From: an uncultured Clostridia bacterium
GTDB lineage: Bacteria; Bacillota; Clostridia; Christensenellales; Aristaeellaceae
Length of the DNA: 64,000 bases
Assembly (NCBI GenBank): GCA_947565865.1
Contig: CANOHT010000008.1
Location: 24,338-88,337 of the forward strand
Reading direction: 5' to 3'
A program made the position numbers and the translations under genes. The notes below the pieces were generated by a model. The model ran no database searches, had not been told where the DNA came from, and worked only from the letters and a program-made list of their open reading frames with translations. Positions 17,080 through 25,117 of the stretch are shown piece by piece; the first letter of the stretch is position 1, and every line of letters starts with the position of its first letter.

Positions 17080-18862
17080 GCGGCAGAAGGAAAGCAAGGA
17101 TGAAGTCCGCTACCAGGGCAACGCCTTCCTGCGGATGATGGGCTATGTCAGGCCTTACTGGAAGACAGTGGTTGTCTGCCTGGTGCTGGCGCTGCTGATT
17201 ACCGGCCTGGATTTATACCGGCCGATTCTCATTGGCAATGCCATCGACGCATACATCACCGGCGATTTTGCCCCCGGCGAGATGGCGGAGGCGCGCTTCC
17301 TCGGCGTGCTGAAGGCGGCGGGGCTATACCTTGCCATGCTGGCGGCGACCTTCGTCTTCAGCCGCAAGCAGTATCTGATGATTCAGGAAACGGGTCAGAA
17401 GATCGTCTATACCATGCGCGAGGAGCTGATGGCCCATGTGCAGAAGCTCAGTATGCGCTTTTTTGACCTGACGCCCGTGGGCCGCATCGTCACCCGCGTC
17501 ACCAACGATACGGAGTCCATCAACGAGCTGTATTCCGACATTATTGTCCGCTTTTTCCGCAACGTCATGATGATCCTGGGGCTGGCGGTGGTGATGCTGA
17601 CCCTGAACGTCCGCATGGCGCTGCTGAGCTTTGCGCTGGTGCCGGTGGTGCTGGTGCTGACAATCTACTTCCGAAAGATGTCCCGAAAGGCATACCAGCT
17701 AAGCCGCACCTGGCGCACGGTGCTGAATACCTTCCTGTCCGAGCATCTCTCCGGCATGAAGCTGATTCAGATTTTCGCCCGGGAAAAGGAGAAGCACGCG
17801 GAGTTCAACGACAAGAGCGAGGAGCTGTACAAGGCCGGCTACAAGGAAATGATGGTCTACGCCATCTTCCGCCCCAGTCTCTACCTTGTGTCGGTGATTG
17901 CCATGGCGCTGGTGCTGGGCGGCGGCAGCGCGCAGGTGCTGGGGGGCGCGATTTCCCTGGGTACGCTGTACGTTTTTGTGCAGTACATCAGCAACCTGTT
18001 CGACCCCATTCAGGAGCTGGCGGAGCAGTTCTCCACCCTGCAGTCGGCCATCGCGTCGGCGGAGAAGATCTTCACCCTGCTGGATGAGGAGCCGATGATT
18101 CAGGATCCCGAAAAGCCCGTGGCGCTGCCGGGGATCAAGGGCCGGATTGAGTTCGACCATGTGTGGTTCGCCTATGACAATGAGCATTATATCCTCAAGG
18201 ATGTATCCTTCACCATTGAGCCCGGCCAGCGGGTGGCCTTTGTGGGCGCCACAGGCGCGGGCAAGTCTTCCATCCTGAACCTCATCGGCCGGTACTACGA
18301 TATTCAAAAGGGCGCCATCCGCATTGACGGCGTTGACATCCGACAGCTGTCCCGGGATCAGATTCGCCGGGCCATCGGTCAGGTGCAGCAGGACGTGTTC
18401 ATTTTCACCGGAGACGTGAAGAGCAATATCCGCCTGCGGGACGAAAGCATCTCCAATGCCGCCATCCGTGAGGCAGCGCGGAACACCAATGCCAGCCGCT
18501 TCATCGAGCGCCTGCCCCACGGCTATGACGAGCGGGTGACCGAGCGCGGGGCAACCTTTTCGGCAGGGCAGCGGCAGCTTTTGTCCTTTGCCCGAACCCT
18601 GGCCTATGATCCCGCCATCCTGATTCTGGACGAGGCCACCGCCAACATCGACACCGAGACGGAGCTGTGGATTCAGGAGGCACTGGAAACGCTGATGAGG
18701 GGCCGCACCACCATCATGGTGGCGCATCGACTGTCCACCATCCAGCACGCCGACCGCATCATTGTGATGCACCATGGCCGCATCCGCGAAAGCGGCACCC
18801 ATCAGGAGCTGCTGGACATGGACGGCATTTATAAGAAGCTCTACCAGCTGCAGTTGGCATAA
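17072..18862 (+). CDS. ABC exporter half-transporter with consensus Walker B (BmrD-like subunit)
   Basis: A 596-residue partner of the preceding gene. The membrane domain begins RPYWKTVVVCLVLALLITGLD. The ATP-binding domain has Walker A GATGAGKSS (about residue 392), Walker B ILILDEATANID with the catalytic Glu, and a divergent signature FSAGQRQLL. Together the subunits give one canonical site (this Walker B with the partner's LSGGQ) and one degenerate site (the partner's Asp with this FSAGQ). The ATG overlaps the upstream stop by 8 nt and GAGGAGGGAGG precedes it, indicating coupled translation for 1:1 assembly. Confidence 0.94.
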   Translation: MTERQKESKDEVRYQGNAFLRMMGYVRPYWKTVVVCLVLALLITGLDLYRPILIGNAIDAYITGDFAPGEMAEARFLGVLKAAGLYLAMLAATFVFSRKQYLMIQETGQKIVYTMREELMAHVQKLSMRFFDLTPVGRIVTRVTNDTESINELYSDIIVRFFRNVMMILGLAVVMLTLNVRMALLSFALVPVVLVLTIYFRKMSRKAYQLSRTWRTVLNTFLSEHLSGMKLIQIFAREKEKHAEFNDKSEELYKAGYKEMMVYAIFRPSLYLVSVIAMALVLGGGSAQVLGGAISLGTLYVFVQYISNLFDPIQELAEQFSTLQSAIASAEKIFTLLDEEPMIQDPEKPVALPGIKGRIEFDHVWFAYDNEHYILKDVSFTIEPGQRVAFVGATGAGKSSILNLIGRYYDIQKGAIRIDGVDIRQLSRDQIRRAIGQVQQDVFIFTGDVKSNIRLRDESISNAAIREAARNTNASRFIERLPHGYDERVTERGATFSAGQRQLLSFARTLAYDPAILILDEATANIDTETELWIQEALETLMRGRTTIMVAHRLSTIQHADRIIVMHHGRIRESGTHQELLDMDGIYKKLYQLQLA

Positions 18863-18909
18863 TGCCAAGGCGCGGCAGGGAGCATCTATTAAGAAGAGGA
18901 GTTCGTTTT

Positions 18910-19272
18910 ATGAAGATGACGACGATTGAAAATAACCATATTTTGTGTGCGGTGATTGACAGCGAGGAACCGGTGCTGACCGATGCCCAGTCCGCGCTGG
19001 ATTTGCTGGTGCAGGCCAAGTATGAGCATGGAACGAAGAACATTGTCATCAGCAAAAGGCTGGTGGCGGAGGCGTTCTTCATCCTCAGCACGGGCCTTGC
19101 GGGTGAGATTTTGCAGAAGTACGTCAACTATGGCGGGCGCATTGCCATTTACGGCGATTATTCGCATTATACCAGCAAGCCCTTGCAGGACTTCATTCGT
19201 GAAAGCAATAAAGGCAAGGACGTGTTCTTTGTGGCAACCCAGGAGGAAGCCATTGAGCGGCTGACACGGTAA
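18910..19272 (+). CDS. DUF4180 domain protein
   Basis: A 120-residue soluble protein matching DUF4180, a family of unknown function found mainly in Bacillota. Visible blocks are VLTDAQSALDLLVQAKYEHG, TKNIVISKRLVAEAFFILST and GLAGEILQKYVNYGGRIAIYGDYSHYTSKPLQDFIRESN. GAGGAG lies 8 nt before the ATG at 18910; the frame is open further upstream but overlaps the ABC gene without signals. It lies 47 nt behind the exporter genes and ahead of a strong terminator, so it is probably co-transcribed with them. No activity is assigned. Confidence 0.85.
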   Translation: MKMTTIENNHILCAVIDSEEPVLTDAQSALDLLVQAKYEHGTKNIVISKRLVAEAFFILSTGLAGEILQKYVNYGGRIAIYGDYSHYTSKPLQDFIRESNKGKDVFFVATQEEAIERLTR

Positions 19273-19298
19273 TGCAATACCCCGAGCCTGCAATGGAT

Positions 19299-19386
19299 CG
19301 CGCTAGCGGAAATGGGAGTCTGAGGGCCGATGGCCCTCAGGCGGGGGGTGGGAGCAAGGCCCCCAACGTACCTTTCGCGAAGCGAA
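19299..19386 (+). repeat. GC-rich double-palindrome element, copy B1
   Basis: Lies 27 nt behind the DUF4180 stop codon. Palindrome TGAGGGCC-GAT-GGCCCTCA, then GGCGGGG, then a second GGGAGCAAGGCCCCC motif, ending TTTCGCGAAGCGAA. An inverted, near-identical copy lies at 19664-19756. Confidence 0.75.
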
Positions 19387-19454
19387 AAAGAAGCAGTTAG
19401 GGAGTGAAGCGATTCCGCACGGTCGGTTCCCCAAAACTTAAATGGATAGGAAAA

Positions 19455-19521
19455 GTTCCCCTCTTAGCCTTCCTCCTTGGGGAAGGTGTCGCGGCGGAAC
19501 GCCGTGACGGTTGAGGGAAAC
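19455..19521. repeat. Three-way-junction element between the inverted repeats
   Basis: Closing stem GTTCCCCTC (19455-19463) with GAGGGAAAC (19513-19521), enclosing hairpins at 19468-19486 (CCTTCC/GGAAGG) and 19488-19508 (GTCGCGGCG/CGCCGTGAC, one mismatch). It resembles short dispersed repeats seen in many gut Clostridia; whether it acts as RNA or DNA is unknown. Confidence 0.5.
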
Positions 19522-19552
19522 TCCCGGAACACATATTTTAGAAATGCAAACG

Positions 19553-19597
19553 AAAAGAGCGGAATCGGCGAAAATGCTGATTCTGCTCTTTTATTGA
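19553..19597. terminator. Strong, probably bidirectional intrinsic terminator
   Basis: Near-perfect hairpin AAGAGCGGAATCGGC / GCTGATTCTGCTCTT around GAAAAT, followed by TTTTATTG on the plus strand and by TTTTCG on the minus strand. It lies between the convergent DUF4180 and ilvA genes and can serve both. Confidence 0.85.
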
Positions 19598-19663
19598 TTG
19601 TTCATCACAATCGATGCGTTTGGAACCGACCGTCAGGGACGCTGCGGTGCCTGACTACGTTTT

Positions 19664-19756
19664 GTTCGCTTCGCGAGGGGGGAGACGTTGGGGGCCTTGC
19701 CCCCAACCCCCTGCCTGAGGGCCATCGGCCCTCAGACTCCCTTTTTCGCTGGCGCG
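19664..19756 (-). repeat. GC-rich double-palindrome element, copy B2
   Basis: Inverted copy of the element at 19299-19386, beginning about 33 nt behind the ilvA stop codon. The same palindromes TGAGGGCC-GAT-GGCCCTCA and GGGGGCAAGGCCCCC are present. Further inverted similarity (GCACGGTCGGTTCC near 19417 against GGAACCGACCGT near 19623) extends the pairing inwards. Confidence 0.75.
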
Positions 19757-19788
19757 ATGTGTGAGGCGGTTGATGCCTTTTTATCTGT

Positions 19789-20985
19789 TCAATTGACAAT
19801 GTTGAAGCCGTTTTCCGCCAGCTTTTCCCGAATGAGGGCGATCTGCTCAAAGTCTCGGGTTTCCATGCCGATCTTGAGGAAGCAGCTGGCCACGGGCATA
19901 TTGGCGTCGCTGCGCTCATACTGCACGGAGACCACGTTGCCGCCGCATTCGCTGATGATCTGGCTGACGCCCAGCAGCTGGCCGGGCTTGTCCTCCAGGG
20001 CAATTTGCAGCATGGCGTTGCGTCCGGCGGTGACCAGGCCGCGGGTGATGACCCGGGAGAGGATGTTCACGTCAATGTTGCCGCCGGAGACCAGACAGCA
20101 TACGTTCTTGCCCTGAATGGGCAGCTTGCCGAACATGGCGGCGGCCACGGACACGGCGCCCGCGCCTTCAGCCACCAGCTTCTGTTTCTCCATCAGCGCC
20201 AGGATGGCCGCGGCGATCTCATCCTCGCTGACGGTTACAACGTCATCTACATAGTCCCGCACCATGGCAAAGGTGGTGTCCCCTGGATGCTTGACGGCGA
20301 TGCCGTCGGCAAAGGTGGCGACGGTGTTCAGGGTGATGGCCTCCCCCTCCCGCATGGACTGGGCCATGCTGGGGGCGTTTTCCGCCTGTACGCCGTAAAC
20401 CTTCACCTGGGGGTTCAGGGTCTTGATGGCGTAGGCCACGCCAGAAATCAGGCCGCCTCCGCCCACGGGACAGATAACCGCGTCCACGTCCGCCAGCTGG
20501 TCGAGGATTTCCAGACCGATGGTGCCTTGGCCTGCGATCACCTCGTCATCATCAAAGGGATGGATGAAGGTCATGCCGGACTCCTGCTGCAGGCGGAGGG
20601 CGTGAGCATAGGCGTCATCATAGGCGCCCTTGACCAGGCAGACCTCCGCGCCCAGGGCCTTGGTGGCTTCCACCTTGCTGATGGGCGCGCCGTCAGGCAT
20701 GCAGACAATGGCCTTGATGCCCATGCGGCTGGCGGCCAGCGCCACGCCCTGGGCATGATTGCCCGCCGAGCAGGCGATGATTCCGGCGGCGCGCTGCTCC
20801 TGAGTCAGCTGGCTGATCTTGTAGTACGCGCCGCGCAGCTTGAAGGAGCCTGTGAGCTGGAGGTTCTCGGTCTTCAGGTACATGTCGAAGCCGTCGGACA
20901 GTTTGGGCGCGTGGATCATGTCGGTTTTGCGGGCAACGGGCTTGAGGACAAAGGCTGCATGGTAGATTTTGTCAAGAGTGACCAT
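19789..20985 (-). CDS. ilvA: Threonine ammonia-lyase (threonine dehydratase) with ACT domain
   Basis: A 398-residue PLP enzyme that deaminates threonine to 2-oxobutyrate, the first isoleucine-specific step. PLP Lys49 lies in GSFKLRGA, with substrate loop SAGNHAQG and phosphate-binding loop GGGGLISG. Residues from about 325 form one ACT-type domain (LEDKPGQLLGVSQIISECGG), as in the ~400-residue threonine ammonia-lyase class. This differs from the ~510-residue IlvA with two regulatory repeats. Catabolic or serine-deaminating use is therefore possible, but the branched-chain gene context favours biosynthesis. I chose the ATG at 20985, preceded by AGGAG at 10 nt; the frame is open further upstream without signals. 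Confidence 0.9.
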   Translation of the reverse strand: MVTLDKIYHAAFVLKPVARKTDMIHAPKLSDGFDMYLKTENLQLTGSFKLRGAYYKISQLTQEQRAAGIIACSAGNHAQGVALAASRMGIKAIVCMPDGAPISKVEATKALGAEVCLVKGAYDDAYAHALRLQQESGMTFIHPFDDDEVIAGQGTIGLEILDQLADVDAVICPVGGGGLISGVAYAIKTLNPQVKVYGVQAENAPSMAQSMREGEAITLNTVATFADGIAVKHPGDTTFAMVRDYVDDVVTVSEDEIAAAILALMEKQKLVAEGAGAVSVAAAMFGKLPIQGKNVCCLVSGGNIDVNILSRVITRGLVTAGRNAMLQIALEDKPGQLLGVSQIISECGGNVVSVQYERSDANMPVASCFLKIGMETRDFEQIALIREKLAENGFNIVN

Positions 20986-21117
20986 GGGACAGCGTCTCCT
21001 TTCGGATGTCGCAAGAGCGGCGTGCGCCACTTTTGCGAGTGTGCACTCACTGGTCGCTTGCGATGCAAGCTCCCGGTCGTTCGTTTGTGTAAGGAAGCAA
21101 TTTCTGACGAGATTGCA

Positions 21118-21180
21118 CGAAAATCGCCGCACAGGGGTTTCGACCTGTTTAACCGCCCCGGAGGGGCTTGTCGATTTTCG
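21118..21180 (-). ncRNA. Predicted three-way-junction structure upstream of ilvA
   Basis: Closing stem CGAAAATCG/CGATTTTCG (perfect, 9 bp), enclosing hairpins GCCCC-TCC-GGGGC and ACAGG-loop-CCTGT. It lies about 130-195 nt before the ilvA start, just behind the DUF815 stop, so it could be an ilvA leader or a 3'-end structure of the ATPase transcript. There is no T-box sequence. A shuffle-controlled folding test was not possible. Confidence 0.35.
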
Positions 21181-21240
21181 AGTTGCGGTCTACCGACGGC
21201 GAGTTAGCGTGTCGTATGGGGTTGCTGTGCGCCGTTCGTT

Positions 21241-22554
21241 TTAGTCGGGTGCTTCCCTGCCAAGCAGATGGTTGATGAACTGCTGCGCCGTCCGCCCGGA
21301 TATGCCGCCGTGGCGGATCTCCCAGCGGTTGGCCTCCTGGAGCAGCTGCTCCTCGCTCAGGCCGATGGCGGGGTACTTTTCCGCCAGCCCGCGCACGATG
21401 TCGTGGTACTGCTGGCGGTTAGGGTTGGAATAGTTGATGGCGCAGCCGAAGCGCGCGGCCAGGGAGAGCTTTTCCTCCATGGTGTCTGAGCGGTGGACAT
21501 CGCCCTTGAATTCCATGTCGCTGCGATCGTTCCAGGTCTCCTGGATGAGATGGCGGCGGTTGGAGGTGGCGCAGATCAGCACGTTGCCGGGCCTGGTCTC
21601 CACCCCGCCCTCAATCACGGCCTTGAGGAATTTGTACTCTACCTCATGCTCCTCGAAGGACAGATCGTCAATGAAGATCATGAAGCGGTAGTTGCGGTTC
21701 TTTACCTGGGCGATGACCTGGGATAATAGGCCGAACTGGTGCTTGTAAATCTCGACCATCCGCAGGCCCTGGCTGCCGTATTCGTTCAGCAGCGCCTTGA
21801 CGGAGGTGGATTTGCCGGTGCCCGCGTCGCCGTAAAGGAGCATATTGTTGCAGCCGCGTCCCTCGACAAAGGCCTCCGCGTTCTGGCGCAGCTCCTTTTT
21901 CTGAGGTTCGTAGCCGATGAGGTCGCTGAGCATAACCCGGTCGATGTTGTTGATGGCCTCGAAAATGACCCGACCGTTTTGTTCCTGGATGCGGAAGGCG
22001 CGGTTCAGCCCGAACATGCCCACGCCGTGCTCCCGGTAATAGGCTGTGACAAGGCGGAAAACGGCATCCTCGTCCTCCGCCGCCTCAATGGCGGAGGAAA
22101 GAGAGCGGACGGCCTGGGAAACGTTCTGATAGTAGCGCTGAGCCTGCTTGGGAATGGCCTGATAGCGGGAGAGGATGGAGAAGCAGTCGATGCCCAGGTC
22201 GGCCTCGATGGGCGCAAAGTCGAAGTCGAACAGGGCCTTAAAGATGCGGAAGTCCGCCTTGGCGAAGCGGTTCACGCTGCCTTCGCTGGGGCCTACGCGT
22301 TCACAGGTCAGGGAAAAGGAGTTTTCGCAGGTCATCAGGACAAAGGCCAGGTAGTTGTGCCAGAGGTTGTCGTTGAAGCCGTAGATCGTGGCCAGATCCA
22401 GCAGACGCTTCACCTGGGCGTAAATACGTTGGATCAAAACCGACTTGTCACAGGCGTGATGATGCCAGTCGAAAAAAATGCCGGACAGCCGCATGAGCAT
22501 GCTGTCCTCCGGCAGGCTGCCGTAAAGCAGCAGCTTGGCGATTTGCCGATTCAT
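21241..22554 (-). CDS. DUF815 family AAA-type ATPase
   Basis: A 437-residue protein of the DUF815 family, P-loop ATPases of unknown role. The N-terminal half is helical with no motif I recognise. The ATPase core starts near residue 200 (LIGYEPQKKELRQNAEAFVEG), with Walker A LLYGDAGTGKST (about residue 243) and Walker B RFMIFIDDLSFE. A sensor-like Asn lies in LICATSNRRHLI, and the C-terminal lid contains HGGISGRTAQQFI. It lies between the leuB-linked repeat array and ilvA with long gaps on both sides, so it is not clearly part of the amino-acid operon. It may remodel a protein partner, but nothing here identifies one. Confidence 0.85.
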   Translation of the reverse strand: MNRQIAKLLLYGSLPEDSMLMRLSGIFFDWHHHACDKSVLIQRIYAQVKRLLDLATIYGFNDNLWHNYLAFVLMTCENSFSLTCERVGPSEGSVNRFAKADFRIFKALFDFDFAPIEADLGIDCFSILSRYQAIPKQAQRYYQNVSQAVRSLSSAIEAAEDEDAVFRLVTAYYREHGVGMFGLNRAFRIQEQNGRVIFEAINNIDRVMLSDLIGYEPQKKELRQNAEAFVEGRGCNNMLLYGDAGTGKSTSVKALLNEYGSQGLRMVEIYKHQFGLLSQVIAQVKNRNYRFMIFIDDLSFEEHEVEYKFLKAVIEGGVETRPGNVLICATSNRRHLIQETWNDRSDMEFKGDVHRSDTMEEKLSLAARFGCAINYSNPNRQQYHDIVRGLAEKYPAIGLSEEQLLQEANRWEIRHGGISGRTAQQFINHLLGREAPD

Positions 22555-22594
22555 AAATCAACGACCTTTCCTAAGATAGTCGCCCCGGAACCAT

Positions 22595-23028
22595 CATGCG
22601 CATATTGCTTGCCCGAAGCCGTCCATCCCTGACGCAGAACGGGCATCCAGAGGGGCGACGCCCCTGTGGCGGGGGCTTGGGGGGAGCGCCCCCCGAAAAC
22701 GCTCATGCGCATATTGCTTGCCCGAAGCCGTCCACCCCTGACGCAGAACGGGCGTCCAGAGGGGCGACGCCCCTCTGGCGGGGGCTTGGGGGGAGCGCCC
22801 CCGAAAACGCTCATGCGCATATTGCTTGCCCGAAGCCGTCCATCCCTGACGCAGAACGGGCGTCCAGAGGGGCGTCGCCCCTCTGGCGGGGGCTTGGGGG
22901 GAGCGCCCCCGAAAACGCTCATGCGGATATTGTCAGACCGAAAGCGCTCACCCCTGACGCAGAACGGGCGGCCAGAGGAGCAATGCCCCTCTGGCGGGGT
23001 GCAGGGGCAGTGCCCCCGCAGCGGAGCC
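22595..23028. repeat. Tandem array of four copies of a 108-109 bp GC-rich element
   Basis: Copies start at 22595, 22704, 22812 and 22920, each opening with CATGCGCATATTG or CATGCGGATATTG. Copies 1-3 are nearly identical and copy 4 is diverged. Each contains the perfect palindrome CCAGAGGGGCG/CGCCCCTCTGG (copy 2 and 3 form) and a second GC palindrome. The array begins 2 nt behind the leuB stop codon and fills the gap to the DUF815 gene. The unit is 36 codons long, so long false ORFs run through it in several frames; none has a ribosome binding site. Confidence 0.9.
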
Positions 23029-23029
23029 C

Positions 23030-24103
23030 TTAAATCCGTTCCAGGATTGCGTCGGTCATGGCGGTGCAGGAGAGGGGCGTCGCGCCGGTGGAGCCCACGA
23101 TGTCCGCGGTGCGGAAACCGGCAGATAGGACGGCGTCCACCGCGGCTTCGATGCGGTCGGCTTCAGCGGTCAGGTCGAAGGCGTATCGCAGCATCATGGC
23201 TGCGGAAAGAATGGTGGCGATGGGGTTCGCCTTGTTTTGCCCGGCGATGTCCGGGGCGCTGCCGTGAATGGGCTCGTACAGGCCGCGCTTGCCCTCGCCC
23301 AGGGAGGCGCTGGGCAGCAGCCCGATGGAGCCGGTGATCTGGCTGGCCTCGTCGGAGAGGATGTCACCGAACATGTTGCTGGTGAGCACCACGTCGAATT
23401 GGCTGGGCCGCCGCACCAGCTGCATGGCGGCATTGTCCACCAGCATGTCGGTGCAGGCGACGTCCGGGTATTCCTGGGCCACCCGATGCACCGTCTCCCG
23501 CCACAGCCGGGAGGTTTCCAGCACGTTGGCCTTGTCGATGGAGATCACGCTCTTGCGGCGCTTTCGGGCTGCGTCGAAGGCGGCGCGGGCGATGCGCTCT
23601 ACCTCCATAACGGAGTAGGCCTCGGTGTCGTAGGCCTCAGGGCCGTATTGCCCTTCCCGGCGGCCGCGCTGACCAAAGTAAATGCCGCCGGTCAGCTCCC
23701 GAACCATCATCAGGTCAAAGCCTTCCGCCACGATGTCCGCCCGCAGGGGGCATTCATCCTTGAGGGCGGGGTAAAGCTTGGCGGGGCGCAGGTTGGTGTA
23801 CAGCCCCATGGCGGAACGGATGCCCAGCAGGCCCTTTTCGGGGCGCAGGGCGGCGGGCTGTGTGTCCCACTTGGGGCCTCCCACCGCGCCCAGCAGCACA
23901 CTGTCGGCAGCAAGACAGCCGTCAATGGTCTCCTGGGGCAGGGGAATGCCGGTGGCGTCAATGGCTGCGCCGCCAATGAGATAGGGGGTGAAGACAAAGG
24001 TATGGCCGAACTTTTCTGCGATCCGTTCAAGCACCCGGACGGCAGAGTCCACAATTTCGGGGCCGATGCCGTCGCCGCGCAGGAGGGCGATGTTGTAACG
24101 CAT
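23030..24103 (-). CDS. leuB: 3-isopropylmalate dehydrogenase
   Basis: A 357-residue NAD-dependent decarboxylating dehydrogenase that converts 3-isopropylmalate to 2-oxoisocaproate in leucine synthesis. Family motifs include LLRGDGIGPEIVDSAVRVLE at the N-terminus, LLGAVGGPKWD, VRELTGGIYFGQRG, SVISIDKANVLETSRLWRE, and GLYEPIHGSAPDIAGQNKAN. Length is normal. The start is the ATG at 24103, where the family N-terminus begins; the open frame continues upstream into the vanZ-like gene. It is the last leu gene, separated from leuD by the vanZ-like gene, and is followed at once by the 108-bp repeat array. Confidence 0.96.
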   Translation of the reverse strand: MRYNIALLRGDGIGPEIVDSAVRVLERIAEKFGHTFVFTPYLIGGAAIDATGIPLPQETIDGCLAADSVLLGAVGGPKWDTQPAALRPEKGLLGIRSAMGLYTNLRPAKLYPALKDECPLRADIVAEGFDLMMVRELTGGIYFGQRGRREGQYGPEAYDTEAYSVMEVERIARAAFDAARKRRKSVISIDKANVLETSRLWRETVHRVAQEYPDVACTDMLVDNAAMQLVRRPSQFDVVLTSNMFGDILSDEASQITGSIGLLPSASLGEGKRGLYEPIHGSAPDIAGQNKANPIATILSAAMMLRYAFDLTAEADRIEAAVDAVLSAGFRTADIVGSTGATPLSCTAMTDAILERI

Positions 24104-24138
24104 GAGAGGATGCCTTCTTTCTGTGATGGGATAAAGGA

Positions 24139-24615
24139 TCAGGCGTGAGCGGCCAGCTTCCGCATAAGGCGCATCAGGGTCAAGCCCAGAACGCAGCCCA
24201 GGGTGTTGGCCAGCAAATCTTCTGTGGCGGTGATGCCGCGGTGGGTTATCAGTTGGAGCAGCTCGATGCAAAGGGACGTCCCCGCGCCGATCAGCAGGCC
24301 GCGGCGCAGCCTGAGCCGCGGCAGCATAACCGGCAGGAAGCAGCCCAGAGGGACGAACATGACGGCGTTTTCCACCATGCCATAGACCGTCTGACGGACG
24401 CTATAACTGCTTTGCCCCAGGAAGGGGATCAGCTGGATGCGGGTCTCCGGGACGGGGGCGCGGGATAGAATCGTCAGATACAGCACAGCTGCCGCCCAAA
24501 GGCACAGCACCGTGCCGCTGACAATGACGCGCCCTTTGCCCGGAAGCAGCTGCTGGGCCGCGCAGGCCAGCACGAAGCAGGCCAGCAAGCTCAGCAGCAT
24601 GGTGTGGATATACAC
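24139..24615 (-). CDS. VanZ-like membrane protein inside the leu operon
   Basis: A 158-residue integral membrane protein with about four to five hydrophobic helices. The VanZ-family core is IQLIPFLG, ENAVMFVPLGCFLPVMLP, a conserved LLIGAGTSLCIELLQLITHRG helix and ATEDLLANTLGCVLGL. VanZ-type proteins have been linked to teicoplanin resistance, but most family members are uncharacterised. The GTG start at 24615 lies 3 nt behind the leuD stop, with GAGGA 7 nt upstream, so it is translationally coupled to leuD. Nothing else suggests glycopeptide resistance. Its presence between leuD and leuB is unusual. Confidence 0.85.
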   Translation of the reverse strand: MYIHTMLLSLLACFVLACAAQQLLPGKGRVIVSGTVLCLWAAAVLYLTILSRAPVPETRIQLIPFLGQSSYSVRQTVYGMVENAVMFVPLGCFLPVMLPRLRLRRGLLIGAGTSLCIELLQLITHRGITATEDLLANTLGCVLGLTLMRLMRKLAAHA

Positions 24616-24618
24616 GGC

Positions 24619-25116
24619 TCAGTCCTCTTCGTCCTGGCGGGCCTTCAGGTAAGGCAGGAGGCCGCCATGATCGACAATCCTGTTGATGAAGGCCGGGAAA
24701 GCTACTGCCTGGAAGGTTTCTGCGGTGGTATCATCCCGGATGACGCCTGTGGCAAAATCCACGGACACGGTGTCGCCCGACTGAATGGCCGCGGCGGCCT
24801 CCGGGCATTCCAGAATGGGGAAGCCGATGTTGATGGCATTGCGGTAGAAGATGCGGGCGAAGCTGGCCGCGATGACGCAGCGCACACCGCAGGCCTGGAT
24901 GGCGATGGGCGCGTGTTCCCGGGAGGAGCCGCAGCCGAAGTTCGCGCCGCCCACCATGATGTCGCCGGGCCTGACAGTGGAAGCGAAGGAGGCGTCGATG
25001 TCCTCCATGCAATGCTTGGCCAACTCCTCCGGGGAAGGGGCGTTGAGGTAGCGGGCGGGGATAATCACGTCGGTGTCCACGTTATCGCCGTAGCGGAAAA
25101 CCTTGCCTGTAACCAT
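24619..25116 (-). CDS. leuD: 3-isopropylmalate dehydratase small subunit
   Basis: A 165-residue small subunit of isopropylmalate isomerase, which forms the swivel domain over the iron-sulfur active site of LeuC. Motifs are GKVFRYGDNVDTDVIIPARY at the N-terminus, GANFGCGSSREHAPIAIQACG, and the ASFARIFYRNAINIGFPILE stretch. The ATG at 25116 has GGAGG 9 nt upstream and begins 1 nt after the leuC stop codon. The length fits the short LeuD class typical of Bacillota and archaea. Confidence 0.96.
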   Translation of the reverse strand: MVTGKVFRYGDNVDTDVIIPARYLNAPSPEELAKHCMEDIDASFASTVRPGDIMVGGANFGCGSSREHAPIAIQACGVRCVIAASFARIFYRNAINIGFPILECPEAAAAIQSGDTVSVDFATGVIRDDTTAETFQAVAFPAFINRIVDHGGLLPYLKARQDEED

Positions 25117-25117
25117 G

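Noticed and set aside
15091..17097. Long open frame antisense to the first ABC exporter gene, and similar antisense frames opposite rpoB, rpoC, parC, parE, fusA and tuf
   Set aside because: They mirror strongly conserved genes, lack ribosome binding sites and have biased Gly/His/Gln/Val composition typical of GC-rich shadow frames.
22595..23028. CRISPR array
   Set aside because: The repeat unit is 108 bp and contiguous, with no alternation of short repeats and unique spacers, and no cas genes.
22596..23337. Frames of 145 and 223 codons across the tandem array
   Set aside because: The 108-bp unit is divisible by three and keeps several frames open; the products are repetitive Arg/Gly/Pro-rich and extend into leuB antisense.
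24139..24615. Glycopeptide resistance determinant
   Set aside because: Only a VanZ-like fold; no vanA/B ligase, vanH, vanX or VanRS genes are nearby.
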